From the NCBI GenBank assembly GCA_019638705.1, contig JAHBTI010000002.1:62001-126000 (forward strand): a stretch of DNA of 64,000 bases. The letters run 5' to 3'. Origin of the DNA: Bacteroidota bacterium. Lineage in GTDB: Bacteria; Bacteroidota; Bacteroidia; B-17B0; Aurantibacillaceae. Below, one piece after another: positions 8,911 to 17,007 of this stretch. A program made the translations under genes and the position numbers. Within the stretch, counting starts at the first letter, position 1. Each line of letters opens with the position of its first letter. Below the pieces are notes generated by a model. It was not told the DNA's origin. It saw only the letters and a program-made list of their open reading frames with translations, and did not search any database.

Positions 8911-9768
8911 ATGAGCATTAAAATTAAAGAAAATATAGCAACCGAATATTCCTGCAATGGCAAAATACTAACATTTAATAAGCCCCTCGTTATGGCTATT
9001 GTAAATTTAACGCCCGACAGTTTTTACGACGGCGGTAAGTACAGCCAAACCGAAGATGTGCTGTGCGATGTGGAAGAAAAAATGTTGCAGGGCGCGGATA
9101 TTATTGACATTGGCGCACAATCCTCACGCCCAAACGCTGAGGAATTAAACACCGAAGAAGAATGGAAGCGTTTGGAAAACGTATTACCTGTATTGCGAAA
9201 AAAATTTCCGAAAGTGTTTATCAGTGTGGACACCTATCGTGCGGAAGTTGCCAAACGCTGTGCCAACGAGGGTGCGGACATGATTAACGACATCAGCGGC
9301 GGCAATTTGGACGAAGAAATGTTTAGCCTTGTTGCGAAATTAAATTTGCCGTACATTTTAATGCACATACAGGGCAAGCCGAAAACCATGCAACAAAATC
9401 CTGTTTATGAAAACGCAGTAAAAGAAGTAAGCGAAACACTGCAAACAAAAATTCAGGCACTTAAAAACCTGAACTTTGAAAAAATAATTTTAGACCCGGG
9501 TTTTGGTTTTGGCAAAACGGTGGAACACAATTATCAGTTATTAAAACATTTAACCGTTTTTACCGACATGGGATTTCCTGTATTGGCGGGCGTTTCTCGA
9601 AAAAGTATGATTAACAAAGTTATTCATACAAATCCTGTAACATCGCTGAACGGCACAACGGTTGTAAACACCATTGCACTTTTAAACGGCGCAAAAATTT
9701 TGCGCGTACACGATGTTGCCGAAGCCAAACAAGCAATTGAATTGGTTGAATTTTATAAAAATGCGTGA
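8911..9768 (+). CDS. folP: dihydropteroate synthase
   Basis: 285 residues from the ATG at 8911. The enzyme condenses pterin pyrophosphate with p-aminobenzoate in folate synthesis. It is a TIM barrel with all signatures: MAIVNLTPDSFYDGG, DIIDIGAQSSRPNAE, SVDTYRAEVA, MINDISGG, LMHIQGKP, ILDPGFGFGKT, AGVSRKSM and a final LRVHDVAEAKQAIELV. The p-aminobenzoate branch is represented in this window by the PabA/TrpG-type amidotransferase at 44694-45260. Confidence 0.95.
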   Translation: MSIKIKENIATEYSCNGKILTFNKPLVMAIVNLTPDSFYDGGKYSQTEDVLCDVEEKMLQGADIIDIGAQSSRPNAEELNTEEEWKRLENVLPVLRKKFPKVFISVDTYRAEVAKRCANEGADMINDISGGNLDEEMFSLVAKLNLPYILMHIQGKPKTMQQNPVYENAVKEVSETLQTKIQALKNLNFEKIILDPGFGFGKTVEHNYQLLKHLTVFTDMGFPVLAGVSRKSMINKVIHTNPVTSLNGTTVVNTIALLNGAKILRVHDVAEAKQAIELVEFYKNA

Positions 9769-9773
9769 ACTGA

Positions 9774-10964
9774 TTAGTAGTTAGCACTTCGTTTTTTCTC
9801 TCGCACAAACACCAACGTTAAAACAAACGCCTGTATAAAATATGCTACGGAAGTTGCGCCACACGCGCCAATTAAGCCATAACGCGAAATTAAAAACGGA
9901 CTTGCGCACAAGGTAAAAAGCAAACCCAAAGAATTTGCCGCAAGTTGAACGCGCTGCTCGCCCCTGCCCGAAAAATAATGACTGATGACGGTAGAAAAAC
10001 TAATGCACAAAATACCCGGAGATAGGTAAAGCATTAACGTTTTTACGTTTTCAAAATCTTTGCCGAGCAAAAACACAAATAATTCATTCGGTAAAAACAA
10101 AACTACAATCACACACAATAAACTTAATGCGAAAGAAATTTTTGCAAGCCGAAAAGTCAGATTTCTGTTATCGGGGTTTTGCTGCTGATTGGCAATGCGT
10201 GTAAGCACAATGGGTGTAATGCTTCCGCTGATTACCCAAACGGATTCTATTAAAGATGAAGCACGCGAAAAAATGCCGACCAACAAGATACTGCTTAACA
10301 AATAAAAATTGAAACGGTTGCTCAAGGTGTGTGCCAAATTACCGAGTTGCCCCGTGAAACCTGTTTTAAGAATGGAAAGAAAATGAAATTCATGAGTTGT
10401 GTTGTGTTGCGAAATGGTTGTTAAAACAAACAGTGTGGAAAGCAAACAAACAAAACCGAAAGAAAGGTATAAAGCAAAAATATATGAACTCAAATTTTTA
10501 TTGCCAAACACAAACAGGTTTACGCAGAGCGAAAGCAACAATAAAAGCGGTTGCAGGAAAATTAAAAAATTATAGAGCTTAATTTTTTCTTTGCCGAGTA
10601 AAATAACGTTGTGAAAAGAGGTGAGCGTAACAAAAAACGAGAGCAACAAAGCATGAAGCCACAATTCTTTTAATCCAACGTTGAATAAAAGAAAAATTAA
10701 GTTCAACAGCACAATGCAAGAAAATGTCCAAACAAAACCTGCGCCGTAAATTTTTTTTAAAGAAAATTTTGGAATGAAATGCACCAAAAACGAACCTGTA
10801 TAAATTTCATTCACTATTTGAATAATGGTGATGTTTAAAATCAGCAAACTGACCTGCCCGATGATTTCGCCACCCAATTGCTTGGAAGAAATCAGCAGTA
10901 CCAATAAATTAATAAGTGCTACCGCAGCTTTCGAAAAAAAAGTAGATATGATGTTTTTTACCAA
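9774..10964 (-). CDS. polysaccharide/O-antigen flippase-like membrane protein (Wzx/MATE type)
   Basis: 396 residues and about twelve hydrophobic segments in the pattern of the polysaccharide biosynthesis/MOP exporter family, which flips lipid-linked sugars across the inner membrane. The N-terminus (ISTFFSKAAVALINLLVLLISSKQLGGEIIGQVSLL) and the C-terminal SRYGLIGACGATSVAYFIQAFV are typical. The only start in place is TTG at 10964, two bases after the OppDF stop, so it is probably translated with that gene. It has no glycosyltransferase neighbours, which is unusual for a Wzx. Confidence 0.75.
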   Translation of the reverse strand: MVKNIISTFFSKAAVALINLLVLLISSKQLGGEIIGQVSLLILNITIIQIVNEIYTGSFLVHFIPKFSLKKIYGAGFVWTFSCIVLLNLIFLLFNVGLKELWLHALLLSFFVTLTSFHNVILLGKEKIKLYNFLIFLQPLLLLLSLCVNLFVFGNKNLSSYIFALYLSFGFVCLLSTLFVLTTISQHNTTHEFHFLSILKTGFTGQLGNLAHTLSNRFNFYLLSSILLVGIFSRASSLIESVWVISGSITPIVLTRIANQQQNPDNRNLTFRLAKISFALSLLCVIVVLFLPNELFVFLLGKDFENVKTLMLYLSPGILCISFSTVISHYFSGRGEQRVQLAANSLGLLFTLCASPFLISRYGLIGACGATSVAYFIQAFVLTLVFVREKKRSANY

Positions 10965-10966
10965 AA

Positions 10967-12739
10967 TTATTTTCTCAAAGTTTCCAATGCCTTATTCGGA
11001 ATAGCGTCAATCAAACGTTTGGTGTACTCGCTTTTCGGGTTGGCGTAAATTTCATCAGGGTCGCCCATTTCTTCAATCTTTCCGTGTTGCATTACTACCA
11101 TGCGGTCGCTCATAAATTTTACCACACTTAAATCGTGCGAAATAAAAATGTAAGTAAACTTAAATTCCTGTTTCAGTTCGTTGAGCAAATTTAATACCTG
11201 TGCCTGCACACTCACATCAAGCGCACTCACGCTTTCGTCGCAAATTATGAATTTAGGATTTAACGCCAAAGCCCGCGCAATGCAAATACGTTGCCTTTGC
11301 CCGCCGCTAAATTCGTGAGGATAACGGTTAAAATATTTTTCTTCCAAACCAACTTTTTTCAACAACTCAAACGTTTTTTCGCGGCGTTGTTTTTCTGTTT
11401 TAAAAATTTGATGAACACGCATAGGTTCAGCAATGGCATTGCCAACCGTAATTTTTGGATTGAGCGAAGAATAAGGGTCTTGAAAAATAATTTGCATATC
11501 GCGGCGATGCGGGCGAAATTCCGCTTCATTCATTTGCAAAATATTCTTCTGTTTGTACAGAATTTCACCACCCGATGTTTGCGCCAATTTCAAAATGCTT
11601 CTTCCTAACGTTGTTTTGCCGCAACCGCTTTCACCTACCAAGCCTAATGTTTCACCTTCATATACATCAAAGCTCACATCGTCCACCGCCTTGGTGTAAT
11701 CTAAAATTTTTCCGAAAAACGTTTTCTTGGCAGGAAACCAAGTTTTTACATTTTTGATTTCCAAAATTTTTTCGCGGTTATATAATTCCTGGTGATTGGC
11801 TTTTCGTTCTTCATTTGTAATCACAGCATTTTTCAGCGCATCGCTTACCTTTTTGTTTACTTCAATAATTTCACCGTTTTCTCTGCGCTCCATAAAATCA
11901 GACACCACAGGCAAACGTTTTACTCTGAAATTCATGGGCGGACGACACGCTAACAAACTTTTGGTGTAAGGGTGTTTGGGGTTTGAAAAAATTTCTTTCA
12001 CACTCCCCTGCTCCACAATGTTTCCTTTGTACATCACAATTACCTCATCGGCGAGTTCTGCAATCACGCCCAAATCGTGCGTAATAAACAAAATGCCCAT
12101 GTTGTATTGCTGCTGCAATTTTTTCATCAGTTCCAAAATTGTTTTTTGCACGGTTACGTCCAACGCAGTTGTCGGCTCATCGGCAATTAACACGCGCGGG
12201 TTACAACTAATTGCCATGGCAATCATCACACGCTGTTTTTGCCCGCCCGAAAGTTGGTGAGGATAACGCTCCAGCATATTTTCGGGCGTGGGCAGTTGCA
12301 CTTCTTTAAAGAGTTGCAGCGTTTTTTCGCGGGCTTCTTTGGCAGAGATTTTTTGATGCAACATAATGGCTTCCATAACCTGCGTGCCGCATTTCATCAC
12401 GGGATTGAGCGAAGTCATAGGCTCTTGAAAAATCATGGCAATTTCGTTTCCGCGAAATTTGCGCATATCATCTTGCGGAGTTTTTACAAGGTCAATCGTA
12501 TCGCCGTTTTTTGTGTGATAAACAATTTCACCGCCCGCAATTTCACCCGGCGGATTTGGAATGAGCTGCATAACGGAAAGCGAGGTAACGGATTTACCCG
12601 AGCCACTCTCGCCCACAATACCAATGGTTTTGCCTTTGTGTAAAGTAAATGAAACATCGTTTACCGCGTTTACAACACCTGTTTCGGTTTGAAACTGCGT
12701 AACGAGATTTTTTACTTCCAACAAAGGTTGATTTTGCAC
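10967..12739 (-). CDS. fused oligopeptide ABC transporter ATP-binding protein (OppD-OppF)
   Basis: 590 residues from a GTG. Two complete ABC ATPases are joined. Half 1 (about 5-265) has GESGSGKS, the signature LSGGQKQRVMIAMA and LIADEPTTALDV. Half 2 (about 325-585) has GESGCGKTT, FSGGQRQRICIARA and IICDESVSALDV. Each half ends with the oligopeptide transporter C-terminal motif (NPKHPYTKSLLACRP and NPKSEYTKRLIDAIP). Such DF fusions energise peptide import with OppB/OppC; an OppC-like permease lies at 4274-5521. A degraded copy of this gene's first codons occurs at 16164-16202, beyond the restriction-modification genes. Confidence 0.93.
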   Translation of the reverse strand: MQNQPLLEVKNLVTQFQTETGVVNAVNDVSFTLHKGKTIGIVGESGSGKSVTSLSVMQLIPNPPGEIAGGEIVYHTKNGDTIDLVKTPQDDMRKFRGNEIAMIFQEPMTSLNPVMKCGTQVMEAIMLHQKISAKEAREKTLQLFKEVQLPTPENMLERYPHQLSGGQKQRVMIAMAISCNPRVLIADEPTTALDVTVQKTILELMKKLQQQYNMGILFITHDLGVIAELADEVIVMYKGNIVEQGSVKEIFSNPKHPYTKSLLACRPPMNFRVKRLPVVSDFMERRENGEIIEVNKKVSDALKNAVITNEERKANHQELYNREKILEIKNVKTWFPAKKTFFGKILDYTKAVDDVSFDVYEGETLGLVGESGCGKTTLGRSILKLAQTSGGEILYKQKNILQMNEAEFRPHRRDMQIIFQDPYSSLNPKITVGNAIAEPMRVHQIFKTEKQRREKTFELLKKVGLEEKYFNRYPHEFSGGQRQRICIARALALNPKFIICDESVSALDVSVQAQVLNLLNELKQEFKFTYIFISHDLSVVKFMSDRMVVMQHGKIEEMGDPDEIYANPKSEYTKRLIDAIPNKALETLRK

Positions 12740-12817
12740 GGCGATTAAATTAAATTTTTTTAATCACATAAAATGTTGGAGGAAAAAAGAAAAGATAACA
12801 AGGGAATGTTATTTTAA
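12714..12817. repeat. direct repeat, copy 1, flanking the restriction-modification genes
   Basis: Holds the first codons of OppDF (ACTTCCAACAAAGG... to GCGATTAAATTAA) and the following GAAAAGATAACAAGGGAATG block. Both blocks recur in the same order and orientation at 16164-16264. Confidence 0.75.
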
Positions 12818-12843
12818 AAATGGCTTTTGTGTTATCTTTTCTT
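12788..12843 (-). terminator. possible hairpin terminator behind the RM genes
   Basis: AGAAAAGATAACA and TGTTATCTTTTCT form a 13-base stem around a loop of about 28 bases, at the end of the 94-residue gene. No strong T-run follows in the direct position, so termination is only suggested. Confidence 0.35.
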
Positions 12844-13116
12844 TTTAGAAGTTTTTTCTGACCACACATCGTAGTCTAGCCATTTTGCTTTATACCTACT
12901 CGTAGTAAAATATTCTGCTCCCACATAATGATATTTCATTCTATCTTCTCTCAAGATAAACGCATCTCGGCGGAAGCCGTTTTCATCAAAACAAAAATCG
13001 AAATCAAATTCTCTGTAATGAATTGCCCCGTAACCAAATTTTATTTCTGATTTCGTAGGATTACGCCAATATTCTATTGTTTTTGGTCTTTTTTTGAAGT
13101 CTGATTTGTGTATCAT
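12832..13116 (-). CDS. small hypothetical protein coupled to the RM enzyme
   Basis: 94 residues. The ATG overlaps the stop of the MmeI-like gene as ATGA, so the two are translationally coupled. The protein is rich in aromatic and charged residues (YWRNPTKSEIKFGYGAIHYREFDFDFC) and has no membrane segment. The last bases (coding for EKTSKKK) are a 23-base exact repeat of the end of the upstream RM gene. I do not recognise a family. Its place suggests an accessory role in restriction or modification. Confidence 0.6.
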   Translation of the reverse strand: MIHKSDFKKRPKTIEYWRNPTKSEIKFGYGAIHYREFDFDFCFDENGFRRDAFILREDRMKYHYVGAEYFTTSRYKAKWLDYDVWSEKTSKKKR

Positions 13117-16001
13117 GATTTTTTCTTTTTAGAAGTTTTTTCTTTGGTAAATAAATCTGCGGTATATTTTTCGTAGAGGTCAAAAAGAAAATCGTTTCGG
13201 CTTTCTTCGTTAGAAAATGGTTGTGAACGGTATGCCGAATCAACAGCTTTATCCAATTCTCTGTGTGCCTTAACTAACTCAATGGGCATACGCTTCACAT
13301 CGTACATATCCACCAAAGAACTGTTTGGATATAACGTTCTTGCTTCTATTACTTTCCGCGCAGCCGTTTCTATAGATTTTATCTGCTTGTCGGTTGGATT
13401 TTTTATCCAAGGAAAATTATTGTAAACAATGTCTTTAGAATAACGATAACGACTTTCTAATTTTCCACCCACATATTTTATCCATGCCATGTGCATACTT
13501 GACATTAATATACCAAAATGATAAAAATGTCCGTTCGGAACAATATGACAACTATTATTCGCAATTTCATTTTTATCAAAAAAACCCATAGGAACAAATT
13601 TTCTATCTTCTGAAGTAGTGCTTGGAATTAAAATGTATGAAGCGGGATTATTTCTATCTCTGAACAAATACGGTATATCCGCAAATTTTTGTGTTGAAGG
13701 TGCAACGCTTGCCAAACGAAATTTTCTTACTAATTCAATTCGTTTTAAAACTTCGGGCATTTGTTTAAATTCATTTGGCTCAACACCAACTAACCACAAA
13801 CACCAACGTTTCTCGCCATTTAAAAATTCGTAGGCAGAAATTAATGGTTTGATGAATTTTTTTGCGTTAGGTTCTTTCTTTAAAAACTCTTTTTTCTCCT
13901 CATCAGAAAACAATAAATGCCCGCCGTCTAAAGGCATGTTACCAAAACTCATTTCAGGAACGTTACACAAAGGTTTTTGTCGCTTAGGGATTAAAATATC
14001 TCTTGCATCAACTAAATACGGATTTATATTTTTTGCAGGAATGGCATGAGGTTCGCCTTTAATATCTTCGTAATCAAAAATTGTTTTTTTGTCGGTATCA
14101 AAATTGGCGAAACCAATAATTACACAATACACGGCAGCAACACCCTTGGCTTCGTTGTTCCACTGAAACGTGCGGTGTGCAAAATGAATTTTTATACCGT
14201 AAACATTTAAAAGTTGCCCCCACAAAATAGCAACCTGTTCTCCTTGCACTATGGAATTGGTGCTTACAAACGCCACTTTAATTTTTGTGCCTTGTATGTA
14301 TTTTGCGGCTTTAATGTACCACGCTGTTACATAATCCATAACGCCGCTGCCTTGAATGTTGCCAAATTCGGCAGTTACTTCGTTGCGCATTGTTTGGCTC
14401 ATCACCTTAGAACCGCTAAACGGCGGATTACCCAAAATATAATCATAATGAATACGATTAGTTTGTTTTGCCTTTGGAAATTCTTTATCAGGAGCAACTT
14501 CGGTTGGCTTATTTTTTGTAATCACATTTACCGTTCCGTAACTTGCCTGTGGTTCATTCACTACTTTATAGTTTAAATCATCGGCAATTACATAAAGCGT
14601 TTCTTTATTTTTCAGCGTTCCCCAATCTATTTGCAAAGCATTACCATGAATAATAGTTGCCGATTTTTTTAAAGGCAAACGTTTAAACGGCAAACCAAAT
14701 TTTACACTAAATTCCATGTTCATTTGGTGGTCTATCAGGTGCATTGCTACTTCGGCAATGCGAGTAGGAAATTCTTCATACTCTATTCCGTAAAATTGGT
14801 CAACGTTCAACTCTATTAAACTTCGCAAATCAATTACCTGTTGCCCTTTTTGTTTGGCTTTTACAACTTCTAATTCCAACAAACGCAATTCGCGGTAAGT
14901 GATAATTAAAAAGTTTCCGCAACCGCAAGCGGGGTCTAAAAATTTCAGCAAGGATAATTTGTGATGAAATTCTTTTAACTTGTCTTTATTGCCTTTTATT
15001 TTTTCAAACTCTGCCCAAAGTTCATCTAAGAAAAGCGGTTTGATGAGCTTCAAAATATTTACCTCGCTTGTGTAATGTGCGCCCAGATTTCTTCGCTCTT
15101 TCGGGTTCATCACGCTTTGAAACATAGAACCAAAAATGGCGGGCGAAATTTTGCTCCAGTCCATGTAACAACAATTCAATAAAGCTTGTCGCATTTTGCC
15201 GTCAAAACTTGCCATTGGCAATGGCTCTTCAAACAACTTTCCGTTCACATATTCAAACTCCGCTAATTGTTCGTCCAAATTTTTAAAACGTTTTTCTTTT
15301 GACGTGTTCAGCACTTGAAACAACTCTTGTAACTTTGCGGCAAGGTCACTGCCGTCTTCGTTGGTGCGTTGTTCAATGTAGTTTTGAAATTGTTGCTTGT
15401 CAAATATGTCTGTGTCTTCGGCAAACAAGCAAAATAAAATACGCACCAAATAAACTTCAAGCGGGTGTCCCTCATAACCAATTTCTTTTAATCGGTCATG
15501 CAGTTTGCCCATTAACTCAGCAGCTTTAATGTTTACGGGGTCTTGCTCTTTGTAGGTGTTTTTTATGTAACCTGCAATGAAACCAAAATATTGAACATTT
15601 TTTACAAGTTCATGTAATTTAAAATTGTGTGCTGTGTTTTCTTCTAAATCGTAAAGTCTAAAATTTTCAAAGTCGCAAACCAAAATATATTTTGGTAATT
15701 CGTGTTCTTTCAGTCCGTGCAAATAGTCTTTGGCTTGGGTAAAAGCTTTGTCAAGGTTTTTGCCTTTACTTTTCATTTCAATAAGAATTGTGCCTTTCCA
15801 AAGCAGGTCAATGTAACCGTCTTTGTCGTCCAATTTCTTTACACGATGCTCAAAGGCTGAAACACGCTTGCTTGTAATGCCAAACACATTGAAAAACTCA
15901 ACCAAAAAAGGTTTAGCGTCCGCTTCTTCGTTTTCTGTTCCTTGCCATTCTTTTGAGAATTTTATTGCACGGTCTTTTATTTCGTTCCAACTTAATGCCA
16001 T
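13113..16001 (-). CDS. type IIL (MmeI-like) restriction endonuclease-methyltransferase
   Basis: 962 residues, the usual size of single-chain type IIL/IIG enzymes. These cut beside and methylate adenine in the same site using one target recognition domain. The N-terminal PD-(D/E)xK nuclease has D65 in DGYIDLLW and E75-M-K77 in LIEMKSKG. A helical spacer is followed by a gamma-class amino-methyltransferase with motif I LDPACGCGNF (near 355) and motif IV NPPF (near 525). The C-terminal third holds the target recognition domain, with FADIPYLFRDRNNPASY and KYVGGKLESRYRYSKDIVYNNFPW, as in MmeI relatives. It lies between duplicated host sequence, so it is probably acquired. Confidence 0.88.
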   Translation of the reverse strand: MALSWNEIKDRAIKFSKEWQGTENEEADAKPFLVEFFNVFGITSKRVSAFEHRVKKLDDKDGYIDLLWKGTILIEMKSKGKNLDKAFTQAKDYLHGLKEHELPKYILVCDFENFRLYDLEENTAHNFKLHELVKNVQYFGFIAGYIKNTYKEQDPVNIKAAELMGKLHDRLKEIGYEGHPLEVYLVRILFCLFAEDTDIFDKQQFQNYIEQRTNEDGSDLAAKLQELFQVLNTSKEKRFKNLDEQLAEFEYVNGKLFEEPLPMASFDGKMRQALLNCCYMDWSKISPAIFGSMFQSVMNPKERRNLGAHYTSEVNILKLIKPLFLDELWAEFEKIKGNKDKLKEFHHKLSLLKFLDPACGCGNFLIITYRELRLLELEVVKAKQKGQQVIDLRSLIELNVDQFYGIEYEEFPTRIAEVAMHLIDHQMNMEFSVKFGLPFKRLPLKKSATIIHGNALQIDWGTLKNKETLYVIADDLNYKVVNEPQASYGTVNVITKNKPTEVAPDKEFPKAKQTNRIHYDYILGNPPFSGSKVMSQTMRNEVTAEFGNIQGSGVMDYVTAWYIKAAKYIQGTKIKVAFVSTNSIVQGEQVAILWGQLLNVYGIKIHFAHRTFQWNNEAKGVAAVYCVIIGFANFDTDKKTIFDYEDIKGEPHAIPAKNINPYLVDARDILIPKRQKPLCNVPEMSFGNMPLDGGHLLFSDEEKKEFLKKEPNAKKFIKPLISAYEFLNGEKRWCLWLVGVEPNEFKQMPEVLKRIELVRKFRLASVAPSTQKFADIPYLFRDRNNPASYILIPSTTSEDRKFVPMGFFDKNEIANNSCHIVPNGHFYHFGILMSSMHMAWIKYVGGKLESRYRYSKDIVYNNFPWIKNPTDKQIKSIETAARKVIEARTLYPNSSLVDMYDVKRMPIELVKAHRELDKAVDSAYRSQPFSNEESRNDFLFDLYEKYTADLFTKEKTSKKKKS

Positions 16002-16063
16002 TATTTTTTATTTGTTATTGGTCTGCTTTTGGTCGGTTGTGTTATCCGCTACACTTGCACTCA

Positions 16064-16094
16064 CAAATGTAATATTATGCCATAAATCAGCAAA
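16064..16094 (-). promoter_or_regulatory. promoter of the RM operon
   Basis: On the minus strand TTTG (16091-16094) and TACATTTG (16064-16071) are separated by exactly 19 bases, matching the Bacteroidota -33/-7 pattern. The -7 box ends 62 bases before the ATG at 16001, leaving an untranslated leader of roughly 55 bases. Confidence 0.65.
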
Positions 16095-16163
16095 TGGAAC
16101 AAAAAAAATAGAATAATTAACCCAAATTGTTAGTTTACTGTGTTGTAAACAGGGATATGTTTC

Positions 16164-16264
16164 ACTTCCAATAAAGTTTGGTTTTGCACAGCGATTAAAT
16201 TAAGAAACTGTTGTTTGGAAAGAGAAAAGATAACAGCGGAATGTTAAAGAGAAATTATTTTAAA
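16164..16264. repeat. direct repeat, copy 2 (degraded 5' end of oppDF)
   Basis: Read leftward it encodes VQNQTLLEVKH, which matches the OppDF start MQNQPLLEVKN, and then diverges. The AGAAAAGATAACAGCGGAATG block matches that of copy 1. The stop codon of the 156-residue gene lies inside it. It marks the old junction into which the RM genes were inserted. Confidence 0.75.
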
Positions 16265-16725
16265 GCCTCATGCTTAATTTTAGAACAATAAATACTTAAA
16301 TCCTCGTCCATTTTTTTGAACTCGTCCGATGAATTATCTACAAACTCTTTTTGGGGATTAAGCCAAGCAATCAAATGTCCGTTTTTGAAATAACATTTTT
16401 CATTGTAACTGCTATTTTTGGTTTTTGAGTCAAACCAATTTGTTTCGCTGTACACTATTTGTCCGTTTAAATAATACCATTCAACATTTTTTTCGGAGTT
16501 TAATTCTATAGATTTAACGGTAATTAATCTTAACTCATCGTCTTTAAAAAACACAAAACGAGAACCCTCATTCGTATTTATTTTCTCAACTTTTTTGTAG
16601 GAATGTAATTCATTTTTAATGTTCTGAATTGATTGGTCAATGTTTGTTATAGTTTGGTTTGTTTGCGAGTAAGACAAAAATGCCCAAAACATACTGATTA
16701 AAAGAGAAAGTAATTTTGTTGTCAT
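16255..16725 (-). CDS. exported protein of unknown function
   Basis: 156 residues with a signal peptide (LLSLLISMFWAFLSYSQ, cleavage near residue 20). The mature part begins with a helical segment (ITNIDQSIQNIKNELHSYKKVEK). A beta-rich part follows with ELRLITVKSIELNSEKNVEWYYLNGQIVYSE, a pattern common in small secreted Bacteroidota proteins. No family is recognised and no catalytic motif is seen. It was probably the original neighbour of oppDF before the RM genes entered. Confidence 0.6.
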   Translation of the reverse strand: MTTKLLSLLISMFWAFLSYSQTNQTITNIDQSIQNIKNELHSYKKVEKINTNEGSRFVFFKDDELRLITVKSIELNSEKNVEWYYLNGQIVYSETNWFDSKTKNSSYNEKCYFKNGHLIAWLNPQKEFVDNSSDEFKKMDEDLSIYCSKIKHEALK

Positions 16726-16790
16726 GATTTCTATAATACAAACTTATGAATTTGGTTACAATTCTGTCGGTGAAGTTGTCTAAAGTCCCC

Positions 16791-16935
16791 TGTCACTTCG
16801 AGTAGCCCGAAGAATGAGGGCGTATCCTTTGTCACTTCGAGTAGCCGACAATTAGGAGGCGTATCGAGAAGTGATTTTACGTCTTCAGTTCTCGATAAGG
16901 TTTGCAAAGAGGCAGCAAACCTACTCGAACTGACA
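16791..16935. repeat. palindromic element, family A long form
   Basis: A partial left arm (TGTCACTTCGAGTAGCCCGA) is followed by a complete element ending CTACTCGAACTGACA. This copy and the one at 28649 share even the preceding GAAGTTGTCTAAAGT, so they are close relatives. Confidence 0.8.
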
Positions 16936-16972
16936 ATTCTTTATTGGATTTTAAACAACTTCAGTAACAAAA

Positions 16973-16998
16973 AAATCCCGAGTTTACGCTCGGGATTT
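16973..16998 (-). terminator. rho-independent terminator of the TlpA-like pair
   Basis: The stem AAATCCCGAG / CTCGGGATTT closes a six-base loop. On the minus strand it is followed by a run of seven T. It lies just behind the stop of the 17008-18582 gene. Confidence 0.85.
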
Positions 16999-17007
16999 CT
17001 TATTCAA

